Below are positions 1 through 13,800 of a DNA stretch of 64,000 bases, one piece after another; the first letter of the stretch is position 1; every line of letters begins with the position of its first letter. This DNA is from Parapristionchus giblindavisi. Lineage: Eukaryota; Nematoda; Chromadorea; Rhabditida; Diplogasteridae. Both the position numbers and the translations under genes were made by a program. Location: NCBI GenBank assembly GCA_943737045.1, contig CALSFV010000003.1, positions 434,001 to 498,000 on the forward strand. Direction: 5' to 3'. The notes beneath the pieces are model-generated. The model was not told where the DNA came from, did not search any database, and saw only the letters and a list, made by a program, of their open reading frames with translations.

Positions 1-3000
1 TCGCTCTTCACTCACTCCATACAAAAAAGACACGCATGGCACATACACACCTCCCCTACGGCAGCGCCGGCGACCAACGCCACCTAACCCCCGTCTAGCC
101 TACACCGAATACTGAATTTATACTTTAAAATTTCTCTGATCGCATTTTAAATTGATTTTTTTGTCGTGAAAATAGAAAAAAAATAGGCCAAAATTGCCAG
201 TGTGACTGTTTCAGCATTGCGTGCGCTCTCTAAAAGTGTGTTCACTGAATTCGTCATACCAAATTACATTTTTGTGGGAGAAAAAAGTTTGCAATTTGAT
301 ACAGGCTCAAGCAAGTTACGGTCTAGACTATCTATGCATGGGGAGAGGGAGAGGGAAGGGGGAGCGAGAGGGACGCGTACTCTATCCATTGCGTCTCTGT
401 ACGACCAGAGCGAATCAGTGTATCTTTATTCGTACGTTTACAATTTACTTTGACACCTGATGATTAGCTCAAGACAAGCTGAACTCATATAAACTCACAA
501 CCGCTCATCTGTAACGCGAAATCGACAGATAACGCGGCAATCGTTACAATTCGCACTTAAATCACCACAATTTGCTTGAAACTTATCCGTTCGAGCTGCG
601 GAAGCGCGCGTTCGACGTCTCGTAACGTCCGCTATGCTGTACAGGTAAAAGTGCGAATTTTCAGGAGCTAATTCGAGCGGGAAATGGCCATACATGGGGT
701 CGTTTTGCACTTTTTCGTGTCTATGGTTCCTGTTGAGACTGGACATGCTCTACTATTTCATATAGCTCAATATTTTCATAAATATTTTTATTGTAAATCC
801 GAGATATGATTACAGTGAGAGATGGATATATATGGAGAGAGAGAGGAGGAGGAGGAGAAGGTGAATCGCTCTTCACTCACTCCATACAAAAAAGACACGC
901 ATGGCACATACACACCTCCCCTACCGCAGCGCCGGCGACCAACGCCATCTAACCCCCGTCTAGCCTACACCGAATACTGAATTTATACTTTCAAATTTCT
1001 CTGATCGCATTTTAAATTGATTTTTTTGTCGTTAAAATAGAAAAAAATAGGCCAAAATTGCCAGTGTGACTAGTTCAGCATTGCGTGCGCTCTCTAAAAG
1101 TGTGTTCACTGAATTCGTCATACCAAATTACATTTTTGTGGAAGAAAAAAGTTTGCAATTTGATACAGGCTCAAGCAAGTTACGGTCTAGACTATCTATG
1201 CATGGGGAGAGGGAGAGGGAAGGGGGAGCGAGAGGGACGCGTACTCTATCCATTGCGTCTCTGTACGACCAGAGCGAATCAGTGTATCTTTATTCGTACG
1301 TTTACAATTTACTTTGACACCTGATGATTAGCTCAAGACAAGCTGAACTCATATAAACTCACAACCGCTCATCTGTAACGCGAAATCGACAGATAACGCG
1401 GCAATCGTTACAATTCGCACTTAAATCACCACAATTTGCTTGAAACTTATCCGTTCGAGCTGCGGAAGCGCGCGTTCGACGTCTCGTAACGTCCGCTATG
1501 CTGTACAGGTAAAAGTGCGAATTTTCAGGAGCTAATTCGAGCGGGAAATGGCCATACATGGGGTCGTTTTGCACTTTTTCGTGTCTATGGTTCCTGTTGA
1601 GACTGGACATGCTCTACTATTTCATATAGCTCAATATTTTCATAAATATTTTTATTGTAAATCCGAGATATGATTACAGTGAGAGATGGATATATATGGA
1701 GAGAGAGAGGAGGAGGAGGAGAAGGTGAATCGCTCTTCACTCACTCCATACAAAAAAGACACGCATGGCACATACACACCTCCCCTACCGCAGCGCCGGC
1801 GACCAACGCCATCTAACCCCCGTCTAGCCTACACCGAATACTGAATTTATACTTTCAAATTTCTCTGATCGCATTTTAAATTGATTTTTTTGTCGTTAAA
1901 ATAGAAAAAAATAGGCCAAAATTGCCAGTGTGACTAGTTCAGCATTGCGTGCGCTCTCTAAAAGTGTGTTCACTGAATTCGTCATACCAAATTACATTTT
2001 TGTGGAAGAAAAAAGTTTGCAATTTGATACAGGCTCAAGCAAGTTACGGTCTAGACTATCTATGCATGGGGAGAGGGAGAGGGAAGGGGGAGCGAGAGGG
2101 ACGCGTACTCTATCCATTGCGTCTCTGTACGACCAGAGCGAATCAGTGTATCTTTATTCGTACGTTTACAATTTACTTTGACACCTGATGATTAGCTCAA
2201 GACAAGCTGAACTCATATAAACTCACAACCGCTCATCTGTAACGCGAAATCGACAGATAACGCGGCAATCGTTACAATTCGCACTTAAATCACCACAATT
2301 TGCTTGAAACTTATCCGTTCGAGCTGCGGAAGCGCGCGTTCGACGTCTCGTAACGTCCGCTATGCTGTACAGGTAAAAGTGCGAATTTTCAGGAGCTAAT
2401 TCGAGCGGGAAATGGCCATACATGGGGTCGTTTTGCACTTTTTCGTGTCTATGGTTCCTGTTGAGACTGGACATGCTCTACTATTTCATATAGCTCAATA
2501 TTTTCATAAATATTTTTATTGTAAATCCGAGATATGGTTACAGTGAGAGATGGATATATATGGAGAGAGAGAGGAGGAGGAGGAGAAGGTGAATCGCTCT
2601 TCACTCACTCCATACAAAAAAGACACGCATGGCACATACACACCTCCCCTACGGCAGCGCCGGCGACCAACGCCACCTAACCCCCGTCTAGCCTACACCG
2701 AATACTGAATTTATACTTTAAAATTTCTCTGATCGCATTTTAAATTGATTTTTTTGTCGTGAAAATAGAAAAAAAATAGGCCAAAATTGCCAGTGTGACT
2801 GTTTCAGCATTGCGTGCGCTCTCTAAAAGTGTGTTCACTGAATTCGTCATACCAAATTACATTTTTGTGGGAGAAAAAAGTTTGCAATTTGATACAGGCT
2901 CAAGCAAGTTACGGTCTAGACTATCTATGCATGGGGAGAGGGAGAGGGAAGGGGGAGCGAGAGGGACGCGTACTCTATCCATTGCGTCTCTGTACGACCA

Positions 3001-4265
3001 GAGCGAATCAGTGTATCTTTATTCGTACGTTTACAATTTACTTTGACACCTGATGATTAGCTCAAGACAAGCTGAACTCATATAAACTCACAACCGCTCA
3101 TCTGTAACGCGAAATCGACAGATAACGCGGCAATCGTTACAATTCGCACTTAAATCACCACAATTTGCTTGAAACTTATCCGTTCGAGCTGCGGAAGCGC
3201 GCGTTCGACGTCTCGTAACGTCCGCTATGCTGTACAGGTAAAAGTGCGAATTTTCAGGAGCTAATTCGAGCGGGAAATGGCCATACATGGGGTCGTTTTG
3301 CACTTTTTCGTGTCTATGGTTCCTGTTGAGACTGGACATGCTCTACTATTTCATATAGCTCAATATTTTCATAAATATTTTTATTGTAAATCCGAGATAT
3401 GATTACAGTGAGAGATGGATATATATGGAGAGAGAGAGGAGGAGGAGGAGAAGGTGAATCGCTCTTCACTCACTCCATACAAAAAAGACACGCATGGCAC
3501 ATACACACCTCCCCTACCGCAGCGCCGGCGACCAACGCCATCTAACCCCCGTCTAGCCTACACCGAATACTGAATTTATACTTTCAAATTTCTCTGATCG
3601 CATTTTAAATTGATTTTTTTGTCGTTAAAATAGAAAAAAATAGGCCAAAATTGCCAGTGTGACTAGTTCAGCATTGCGTGCGCTCTCTAAAAGTGTGTTC
3701 ACTGAATTCGTCATACCAAATTACATTTTTGTGGAAGAAAAAAGTTTGCAATTTGATACAGGCTCAAGCAAGTTACGGTCTAGACTATCTATGCATGGGG
3801 AGAGGGAGAGGGAAGGGGGAGCGAGAGGGACGCGTACTCTATCCATTGCGTCTCTGTACGACCAGAGCGAATCAGTGTATCTTTATTCGTACGTTTACAA
3901 TTTACTTTGACACCTGATGATTAGCTCAAGACAAGCTGAACTCATATAAACTCACAACCGCTCATCTGTAACGCGAAATCGACAGATAACGCGGCAATCG
4001 TTACAATTCGCACTTAAATCACCACAATTTGCTTGAAACTTATCCGTTCGAGCTGCGGAAGCGCGCGTTCGACGTCTCGTAACGTCCGCTATGCTGTACA
4101 GGTAAAAGTGCGAATTTTCAGGAGCTAATTCGAGCGGGAAATGGCCATACATGGGGTCGTTTTGCACTTTTTCGTGTCTATGGTTCCTGTTGAGACTGGA
4201 CATGATCTACTATTTCATATAGCTCAATATTTTCATAAATATTTTTATTGTAAATCCGAGATATG
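1..4265. repeat. 864-bp satellite array, block A (about 5 units)
   Basis: Head-to-tail near-identical units of 864 bp (one of 865). A landmark GTGACT recurs at 202, 1066, 1930, 2795 and 3659. Each unit holds, in order, a GC-rich stretch, an AT-rich stretch, a purine-rich G-quadruplex motif, a GC-rich segment with the hexamer gcgcgc, and a GA-rich microsatellite (for example 834-863). The block begins mid-unit, so the array extends left of the window. It stops at 4265 where an LTR-type element is inserted. Both strands show 83-codon open frames in each unit, but these are explained by homogenisation and have no recognisable domain. No gene or RNA gene is seen. Confidence 0.97.
340..362 (+). 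other. G-quadruplex motif in each satellite unit
   Basis: The sequence fits four G-runs of at least three with loops AGA, AGA and AA, the canonical intramolecular G4 pattern, inside a longer polypurine tract. The same tract recurs at the same place in the other units, roughly 140 bp after the GTGACT landmark (for example about 1204, 8228, 40825 and 60696). Whether it folds in vivo is not shown. Confidence 0.8.
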
Positions 4266-4647
4266 CGTAATATCCTACGTCCCCCATTCATTGCGATAAT
4301 GAGCGTCTGAAACGAGGACGCAGGTACTAAACCCCTGGTCGTGTAAACCAAATACTAAAGAGGGGATAAAGGTATTATTTATCTACAGGTACAATAAACA
4401 TATAAGAAACTCCTCCTAACCTTCGATACCTAGGCATGGGGCTAGAAAGTGGGGTTTACTAATTAAGGAAAAGAAAGTAAGAAACAAAACTAAAGCGACC
4501 TCTCCCCATCTTAGCCTGATCTCTCTCTAAAGGGAGGTAGTCCAAAGACCACGCCTCTGATGAAAAGAGGGAGAGGTAGAGAAAGATCAGTCAAAGAAGG
4601 GAGATGACTAATATTGTGAAAGAGAATGAATAGACGGGGATGTAACG
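4266..4647 (-). repeat. LTR (3' LTR if element is on minus strand)
   Basis: 382-bp direct repeat of 7448-7829. Its ends form a short imperfect inverted repeat (CGTAATATCC at one end, GGATGTAACG at the other). The expected TG...CA ends are absent and CG...CG is seen instead. Confidence 0.8.
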
Positions 4648-7447
4648 TCTTACAACTTAACGGGCTTGAGCTCCCGCGAAAGAATAAAACAACTAATATT
4701 GAATCAAACGAATAATTGAGTCTAGGGATGTTAAGTGAACAAGAATGATGTACAGAGATTAGATAATATGGTGGAGGAAAGTATTGATTAGGTTGGATTC
4801 CTGCCTACTTCTACATGACTGAGAAAAGTTGCTCTTTTGATTATTGTTTTTTTAAATCTTTTTTTAAAAATCTTCATTCCATTACGAGAGAGATGGGACT
4901 GTCTCCTGAAGTAGTGGAGAGTGACAGTGGGAGATCAGTCATTCTTCTAGAATCTTTCATGTCGAGATGAAATCCAAGTAGGGAGAAGAATGACGAAGTG
5001 AAGGTGATTCATTGAGCCTGTATAAAGTGAAAGGCTGATAGAGTCCATGTCGTGGACGATGAGATGATGATGATGAAGGCAAAGAAATGCAGTGAATGAA
5101 GAAATGAAGAATGGATAATCACTGTACTGGCGGGAGTGTGAAGATCATCATAATTGTACATCCATAGATGAATTGTGTTGGGGAATTCGTAATGGAGGAA
5201 TGAAGATATGCCTCATTCTTTTGGCATATTGATTTGGCAACTCAGTTAATAGTTTCAGTCAGAAATCCAAGGTTTCAAAAGAGTGGTTTGAGGAATTTCT
5301 AATCTCTGTACGAACTTGAAACGAGAGTAATTGGGTGATAACGAAATGAAATTAATTGGTTGTGGATGCTTGTGGCATATGGGAGGAAAGAAGAAATATA
5401 AAATTAAGGAATAAGCAATGTTAACAGTATTAAATGAGCATACGAACAAAATGGATGATTATGAGAAATATGAATTAAATGGATGATTATGAAAATAACA
5501 ATAAAATGGATGATTATGAGAATACAAATTAAAATCGATAATGATGATGTGATAATATAGAAACAATAAAACAATAGAACGATAGAATACATTGCAACTG
5601 ACTCTTCTTGTCAGACTCGCATATCTTCTCGCGGTAGCAGTGATGACGACGGCTTCTGACGTAGATGACGAGGCGAAGATACGGCTGGATGGAGGGTCAG
5701 CAGATCTTGTGTCGTTTTCAGAGCGAAGGCCACGATTGGGAGATACTCGACCCAGTCGTTCGCACTTTCTCGAACAAAAAGATGAGAGGGCCTCCTCGAG
5801 ATTACGTCTTATCCATTCAACAATCCATGGGAAGATGGATTAGTGGACGTTCAGATCTGATGAGAAGAATGGTAGTTGATCTCGACGATGATGATATGAG
5901 TATTGGCCACTGATAGTCAACACGCAGAGTACCCGAGGGTCACTCACGCATTCTGTGTGAAGATAAGGACGAGGTGGAGACTAGTAGATGAGACAGTCGG
6001 TTGTAGACTAAGACGAGTGGACGACTAAGAAGAATGGAGTGTAGACGATGTGGTAGACGATTGAAGAATTAGATGATAGATGACTAAGAAGACGATAGAC
6101 GACTAGGGAAGGGGGGGGGGGGAAATATGGGAGATTTTTTTAAAGAAAGTACGGTAAGGAGGGAATGAAAGGAAAAGGAGAGAAAGAAAAAATGGAAGTT
6201 GTTAAAAGTACATGTGGGAATCTGTAGGAAAGTGCGCGAAAGTATGAATAGGAGTGGGGGAGGGTGTGAAAGAGAGGGGAGAGGGTGGACTTAGATGAAG
6301 GGGGGGGGGTGTTTCTTTGTCTGACGCAGATGGAAGTGTCGCCAGGTGGTTGCACTTACACAACCGATGAAACTATGGTGAGAGAGAGAGTTTGGCCGAT
6401 TGGATCGATTAGATGTGGAGAGGTCGCTATAGTCCCATGCCCATTTATCGTCAACCAAATTCCCCGTTGACGACTGCATTGGCGCTTTTATTTGAGGCGT
6501 GCGAGGGTCTTGCACCTATTGGATTAGTCCTAATGAGGTGGCCGCAATTGGGGGTGAGTGGGTTAAGAGCCAAGGTGTGAAGTGAATACAGAGAAATTGG
6601 TTTTTGTATAGGGCGGCGGCAGTATGTGCTATCTCTAAGTTCTCGATCGATAGAATTAGAAAAATGAAAGAATATTTAGGAGGATCAGAGGAACAAAGAA
6701 ATATCACCACTCAAGCTATTCTACAAGACGTGCATCGATATTGCGATCGTGCACAATAATACATAACAACTTCCTCTCCCGATAGTTAGAGGGCATCTCG
6801 CTGGTGCAGCACGTATATTTCATGCATCTGGGGATGACAGGTGGTGTGCTCGTGCTCGGGTAACAGTGTAGTGCCGTGATGCTGTCTTAGGCGACATTGC
6901 TGTCGACCAAGAATCCCACGACAACGGAATGTGCATAGTCGGACCAAAATTTTGAGAAAATGAAACAGACAAAAGAAGAGTAGTTGTGCAAGTTTTTCAA
7001 ACCAAATTGTGAAGAGTAGTTGGCGGAGATGACTCGGAAACGTCCAACGGTCGCCAGTGGGTATACGTGTGCGTGGGGACGGTGCAATATGCGAGGAACA
7101 AGGGAAAACGGCACTGTGAAAAACCAGCATAGAGAAGTGGGTGAAAAAACGACGGAGTGTTCTCAACGTCCATTACTGGCAATACGGAGCGAACTCGAAC
7201 GCATGCATACAAAGAATACAATAGGGTGCGGGGACATGCTAGGCTGGGAAAAGCGCGCATATCGAACGGGTAGAGAATATGGCAGGGTCGGAGTTTTCCT
7301 AATTGGTGTGCAAGAAGGTCTAACGATTTGCGTGATCAGTGCGAAAAGTTAGGTTCAAGGGGAGTAATTAGGGGTAAAGTTAAATAGATGGTGTAGCATG
7401 CACTGTAAGGACCCTAAGTACTGGAGGGAGAGCGAACCGGGACTCCA
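4648..7447. other. Non-coding interior of the LTR-type element
   Basis: About 2.8 kb without a recognisable gene; open frames are short and low-complexity. It holds three copies of a roughly 16-bp motif (aaatggatgattatga) at about 5447-5520, a run of degenerate gacgactaag-type repeats at about 5990-6105, poly-G tracts of 12 (6111-6122) and 10 (6300-6309), and long GA-rich stretches. I see no RNA gene or convincing polypurine tract next to either LTR. Confidence 0.6.
7430..7447 (-). promoter_or_regulatory. Candidate tRNA primer-binding site
   Basis: Read on the minus strand, the 18 bases immediately inside the LTR begin TGGAGTCCCGGTTCGC. They start with the TGG that pairs with a tRNA CCA end and continue in a tRNA-3'-end-like way. 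The equivalent place next to the other LTR (4648) has no TGG. The priming tRNA was not identified. Confidence 0.45.
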
Positions 7448-7829
7448 CGTAATATCCTACGTCCCCCACTCATTGCGATAATGAGCGTCTGAAACGAGGA
7501 CGCAGGTACTAAACCCCTGGTCGTGTAAACCAAATACTAAAGAGGGGATAAAGGTATTATTTATCTACAGGTACAATAAACATATAAGAAACTCCTCCTA
7601 ACCTTCGATACCTAGGCATGGGGCTAGAAAGTGGGGTTTACTAATTAAGGAAAAGAAAGTAAGAAACAAAACTAAAGCGACCTCTCCCCATCTTAGCCTG
7701 ATCTCTCTCTAAAGGGAGGTAGTCCAAAGACCACGCCTCTGATGAAAAGAGGGAGAGGTAGAGAAAGATCAGTCAAAGAAGGGAGATGACTAATATTGTG
7801 AAAGAGAATGAATAGACGGGGATGTAACG
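7448..7829 (-). repeat. LTR (5' LTR if element is on minus strand)
   Basis: Direct repeat of 4266-4647 with one visible base difference (7469 C versus 4287 T). The flanking TATG at 7830-7833 duplicates 4262-4265. Confidence 0.8.
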
Positions 7830-10800
7830 TATGGTTACAGTGAGAGATGGATATATATGGAGAGAGAGAGGAGGAGGAGGAGAAGGTGAATCGCTCTTCA
7901 CTCACTCCATACAAAAAAGACACGCATGGCACATACACACCTCCCCTACCGCAGCGCCGGCGACCAACGCCACCTAACCCCCGTCTAGCCTACACCGAAT
8001 ACTGAATTTATACTTTAAAATTTCTCTGATCGCATTTTAAATTGATTTTTTTGTCGTTAAAATAGAAAAAAAATAGGCCAAAATTGCCAGTGTGACTAGT
8101 TCAGCATTGCGTGCGCTCTCTAAAAGTGTGTTCACTGAATTCGTCATACCAAATTACATTTTTGTGGAAGAAAAAAGTTTGCAATTTGATACAGGCTCAA
8201 GCAAGTTACGGTCTAGACTATCTATGCATGGGGAGAGGGAGAGGGAAGGGGGAGCGAGAGTGACGCGTACTCTATCCATTGCGTCTCTGTACGACCAGAG
8301 CGAATCAGTGTATCTTTATTCGTACGTTTACAATTTACTTTGACACCTGATGATTAGCTCAAGACAAGCTGAACTCATATAAACTCACAACCGCTCATCT
8401 GTAACGCGAAATCGACAGATAACGCGGCAATCGTTACAATTCGCACTTAAATCACCACAATTTGCTTGAAACTTATCCGTTCGAGCTGCGGAAGCGCGCG
8501 TTCGACGTCTCGTAACGTCCGCTATGCTGTACAGGTAAAAGTGCGAATTTTCAGGAGCTAATTCGAGCGGGAAATGGCCATACATGGGGTCGTTTTGCAC
8601 TTTTTCGTGTCTATGGTTCCTGTTGAGACTGGACATGCTCTACTATTTCATATAGCTCAATATTTTCATAAATATTTTTATTGTAAATCCGAGATATGGT
8701 TACAGTGAGAGATGGATATATATGGAGAGAGAGAGGAGGAGGAGGAGAAGGTGAATCGCTCTTCACTCACTCCATACAAAAAAGACACGCATGGCACATA
8801 CACACCTCCCCTACCGCAGCGCCGGCGACCAACGCCACCTAACCCCCGTCTAGCCTACACCGAATACTGAATTTATACTTTAAAATTTCTCTGATCGCAT
8901 TTTAAATTGATTTTTTTGTCGTTAAAATAGAAAAAAATAGGCCAAAATTGCCAGTGTGACTAGTTCAGCATTGCGTGCGCTCTCTAAAAGTGTGTTCACT
9001 GAATTCGTCATACCAAATTACATTTTTGTGGAAGAAAAAAGTTTGCAATTTGATACAGGCTCAAGCAAGTTACGGTCTAGACTATCTATGCATGGGGAGA
9101 GGGAGAGGGAAGGGGGAGCGAGAGTGACGCGTACTCTATCCATTGCGTCTCTGTACGACCAGAGCGAATCAGTGTATCTTTATTCGTACGTTTACAATTT
9201 ACTTTGACACCTGATGATTAGCTCAAGACAAGCTGAACTCATATAAACTCACAACCGCTCATCTGTAACGCGAAATCGACAGATAACGCGGCAATCGTTA
9301 CAATTCGCACTTAAATCACCACAATTTGCTTGAAACTTATCCGTTCGAGCTGCGGAAGCGCGCGTTCGACGTGTCGTAACGTCCGCTATGCTGTACAGGT
9401 AAAAGTGCGAATTTTCAGGAGCTAATTCGAGCGGGAAATGGCCATACATGGGGTCGTTTTGCACTTTTTCGTGTCTATGGTTCCTGTTGAGACTGGACAT
9501 GCTCTACTATTTCATATAGCTCAATATTTTCATAAATATTTTTATTGTAAATCCGAGATATGGTTACAGTGAGAGATGGATATATATGGAGAGAGAGAGG
9601 AGGAGGAGGAGAAGGTGAATCGCTCTTCACTCACTCCATACAAAAAAGACACGCATGGCACATACACACCTCCCCTACCGCAGCGCCGGCGACCAACGCC
9701 ACCTAACCCCCGTCTAGCCTACACCGAATACTGAATTTATACTTTAAAATTTCTCTGATCGCATTTTAAATTGATTTTTTTGTCGTGAAAATAGAAAAAA
9801 ATAGGCCAAAATTGCCAGTGTGACTGTTTCAGCATTGCGTGCGCTCTCTAAAAGTGTGTTCACTGAATTCGTCATACCAAATTACATTTTTGTGGGAGAA
9901 AAAAGTTTGCAATTTGATACAGGCTCAAGCAAGTTACGGTCTAGACTATCTATGCATGGGGAGAGGGAGAGGGAAGGGGGAGCGAGAGGGACGCGTACTC
10001 TATCCATTGCGTCTCTGTACGACCAGAGCGAATCAGTGTATCTTTATTCGTACGTTTACAATTTACTTTGACACCTGATGATTAGCTCAAGACAAGCTGA
10101 ACTCATATAAACTCACAACCGCTCATCTGTAACGCGAAATCGACAGATAACGCGGCAATCGTTACAATTCGCACTTAAATCACCACAATTTGCTTGAAAC
10201 TTATCCGTTCGAGCTGCGGAAGCGCGCGTTCGACGTCTCGTAACGTCCGCTATGCTGTACAGGTAAAAGTGCGAATTTTCAGGAGCTAATTCGAGCGGGA
10301 AATGGCCATACATGGGGTCGTTTTGCACTTTTTCGTGTCTATGGTTCCTGTTGAGACTGGACATGCTCTACTATTTCATATAGCTCAATATTTTCATAAA
10401 TATTTTTATTGTAAATCCGAGATATGATTACAGTGAGAGATGGATATATATGGAGAGAGAGAGGAGGAGGAGGAGAAGGTGAATCGCTCTTCACTCACTC
10501 CATACAAAAAAGACACGCATGGCACATACACACCTCCCCTACCGCAGCGCCGGCGACCAACGCCATCTAACCCCCGTCTAGCCTACACCGAATACTGAAT
10601 TTATACTTTCAAATTTCTCTGATCGCATTTTAAATTGATTTTTTTGTCGTGAAAATAGAAAAAAATAGGCCAAAATTGCCAGTGTGACTGTTTCAGCATT
10701 GCGTGCGCTCTCTAAAAGTGTGTTCACTGAATTCGTCATACCAAATTACATTTTTGTGGGAGAAAAAAGTTTGCAATTTGATACAGGCTCAAGCAAGTTA

Positions 10801-13800
10801 CGGTCTAGACTATCTATGCATGGGGAGAGGGAGAGGGAAGGGGGAGCGAGAGGGACGCGTACTCTATCCATTGCGTCTCTGTACGACCAGAGCGAATCAG
10901 TGTATCTTTATTCGTACGTTTACAATTTACTTTGACACCTGATGATTAGCTCAAGACAAGCTGAACTCATATAAACTCACAACCGCTCATCTGTAACGCG
11001 AAATCGACAGATAACGCGGCAATCGTTACAATTCGCACTTAAATCACCACAATTTGCTTGAAACTTATCCGTTCGAGCTGCGGAAGCGCGCGTTCGACGT
11101 CTCGTAACGTCCGCTATGCTGTACAGGTAAAAGTGCGAATTTTCAGGAGCTAATTCGAGCGGGAAATGGCCATACATGGGGTCGTTTTGCACTTTTTCGT
11201 GTCTATGGTTCCTGTTGAGACTGGACATGCTCTACTATTTCATATAGCTCAATATTTTCATAAATATTTTTATTGTAAATCCGAGATATGGTTACAGTGA
11301 GAGATGGATATATATGGAGAGAGAGAGGAGGAGGAGGAGAAGGTGAATCGCTCTTCACTCACTCCATACAAAAAAGACACGCATGGCACATACACACCTC
11401 CCCTACGGCAGCGCCGGCGACCAACGCCACCTAACCCCCGTCTAGCCTACACCGAATACTGAATTTATACTTTAAAATTTCTCTGATCGCATTTTAAATT
11501 GATTTTTTTGTCGTGAAAATAGAAAAAAATAGGCCAAAATTGCCAGTGTGACTAGTTCAGCATTGCGTGCGCTCTCTAAAAGTGTGTTCACTGAATTCGT
11601 CATACCAAATTACATTTTTGTGGAAGAAAAAAGTTTGCAATTTGATACAGGCTCAAGCAAGTTACGGTCTAGACTATCTATGCATGGGGAGAGGGAGAGG
11701 GAAGGGGGAGCGAGAGGGACGCGTACTCTATCCATTGCGTCTCTGTACGACCAGAGCGAATCAGTGTATCTTTATTCGTACGTTTACAATTTACTTTGAC
11801 ACCTGATGATTAGCTCAAGACAAGCTGAACTCATATAAACTCACAACCGCTCATCTGTAACGCGAAATCGACAGATAACGCGGCAATCGTTACAATTCGC
11901 ACTTAAATCACCACAATTTGCTTGAAACTTATCCGTTCGAGCTGCGGAAGCGCGCGTTCGACGTCTCGTAACGTCCGCTATGCTGTACAGGTAAAAGTGC
12001 GAATTTTCAGGAGCTAATTCGAGCGGGAAATGGCCATACATGGGGTCGTTTTGCACTTTTTCGTGTCTATGGTTCCTGTTGAGACTGGACATGCTCTACT
12101 ATTTCATATAGCTCAATATTTTCATAAATATTTTTATTGTAAATCCGAGATATGGTTACAGTGAGAGATGGATATATATGGAGAGAGAGAGGAGGAGGAG
12201 GAGAAGGTGAATCGCTCTTCACTCACTCCATACAAAAAAGACACGCATGGCGCATACACACCTCCCCTACCGCAGCGCCGGCGACCAACGCCATCTAACC
12301 CCCGTCTAGCCTACACCGAATACTGAATTTATACTTTCAAATTTCTCTGATCGCATTTTAAATTGATTTTTTTGTCGTGAAAATAGAAAAAAATAGGCCA
12401 AAATTGCCAGTGTGACTGTTTCAGCATTGCGTGCGCTCTCTAAAAGTGTGTTCACTGAATTCGTCATACCAAATTACATTTTTGTGGGAGAAAAAAGTTT
12501 GCAATTTGATACAGGCTCAAGCAAGTTACGGTCTAGACTATCTATGCATGGGGAGAGGGAGAGGGAAGGGGGAGCGAGAGGGACGCGTACTCTATCCATT
12601 GCGTCTCTGTACGACCAGAGCGAATCAGTGTATCTTTATTCGTACGTTTACAATTTACTTTGACACCTGATGATTAGCTCAAGACAAGCTGAACTCATAT
12701 AAACTCACAACCGCTCATCTGTAACGCGAAATCGACAGATAACGCGGCAATCGTTACAATTCGCACTTAAATCACCACAATTTGCTTGAAACTTATCCGT
12801 TCGAGCTGCGGAAGCGCGCGTTCGACGTCTCGTAACGTCCGCTATGCTGTACAGGTAAAAGTGCGAATTTTCAGGAGCTAATTCGAGCGGGAAATGGCCA
12901 TACATGGGGTCGTTTTGCACTTTTTCGTGTCTATGGTTCCTGTTGAGACTGGACATGCTCTACTATTTCATATAGCTCAATATTTTCATAAATATTTTTA
13001 TTGTAAATCCGAGATATGGTTACAGTGAGAGATGGATATATATGGAGAGAGAGAGGAGGAGGAGGAGAAGGTGAATCGCTCTTCACTCACTCCATACAAA
13101 AAAGACACGCATGGCACATACACACCTCCCCTACGGCAGCGCCGGCGACCAACGCCACCTAACCCCCGTCTAGCCTACACCGAATACTGAATTTATACTT
13201 TAAAATTTCTCTGATCGCATTTTAAATTGATTTTTTTGTCGTGAAAATAGAAAAAAAATAGGCCAAAATTGCCAGTGTGACTAGTTCAGCATTGCGTGCG
13301 CTCTCTAAAAGTGTGTTCACTGAATTCGTCATACCAAATTACATTTTTGTGGAAGAAAAAAGTTTGCAATTTGATACAGGCTCAAGCAAGTTACGGTCTA
13401 GACTATCTATGCATGGGGAGAGGGAGAGGGAAGGGGGAGCGAGAGGGACGCGTACTCTATCCATTGCGTCTCTGTACGACCAGAGCGAATCAGTGTATCT
13501 TTATTCGTACGTTTACAATTTACTTTGACACCTGATGATTAGCTCAAGACAAGCTGAACTCATATAAACTCACAACCGCTCATCTGTAACGCGAAATCGA
13601 CAGATAACGCGGCAATCGTTACAATTCGCACTTAAATCACCACAATTTGCTTGAAACTTATCCGTTCGAGCTGCGGAAGCGCGCGTTCGACGTCTCGTAA
13701 CGTCCGCTATGCTGTACAGGTAAAAGTGCGAATTTTCAGGAGCTAATTCGAGCGGGAAATGGCCATACATGGGGTCGTTTTGCACTTTTTCGTGTCTATG

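Larger units (their letters stand above)
4266..7829 (-). mobile_element. Non-autonomous LTR-type retroelement
   Basis: A 3,564-bp insertion in the satellite, flanked by direct 382-bp terminal repeats and a 4-bp duplication TATG (4262-4265 and 7830-7833; the uninterrupted satellite has gagatatggttac). The two terminal repeats appear identical except for one base (T at 4287, C at 7469), so insertion is recent. The 2.8-kb interior has no gag, protease, reverse transcriptase or integrase that I can recognise on either strand. This fits a LARD-like non-autonomous element mobilised in trans. Minus orientation is inferred only from a primer-binding-site-like TGG immediately inside the 7448 repeat. 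Confidence 0.75.

Noticed and set aside
560..605. Possible Pol III box B (gttcgagctg) in the satellite unit
   Set aside because: Only a partial match, no box A at suitable distance, no T-run terminator at the right place and no cloverleaf seen.
5592..5913. 82-83-codon plus-strand frames in the LTR-type element
   Set aside because: Two frames overlap each other with no recognisable motif; acidic low-complexity content matches the surrounding GA-rich DNA.
6786..7352. Open frames of 126, 110 and 87 codons in the LTR-type element's interior
   Set aside because: Overlapping on both strands, without gag, zinc knuckle, protease, RT or integrase motifs; likely chance frames.
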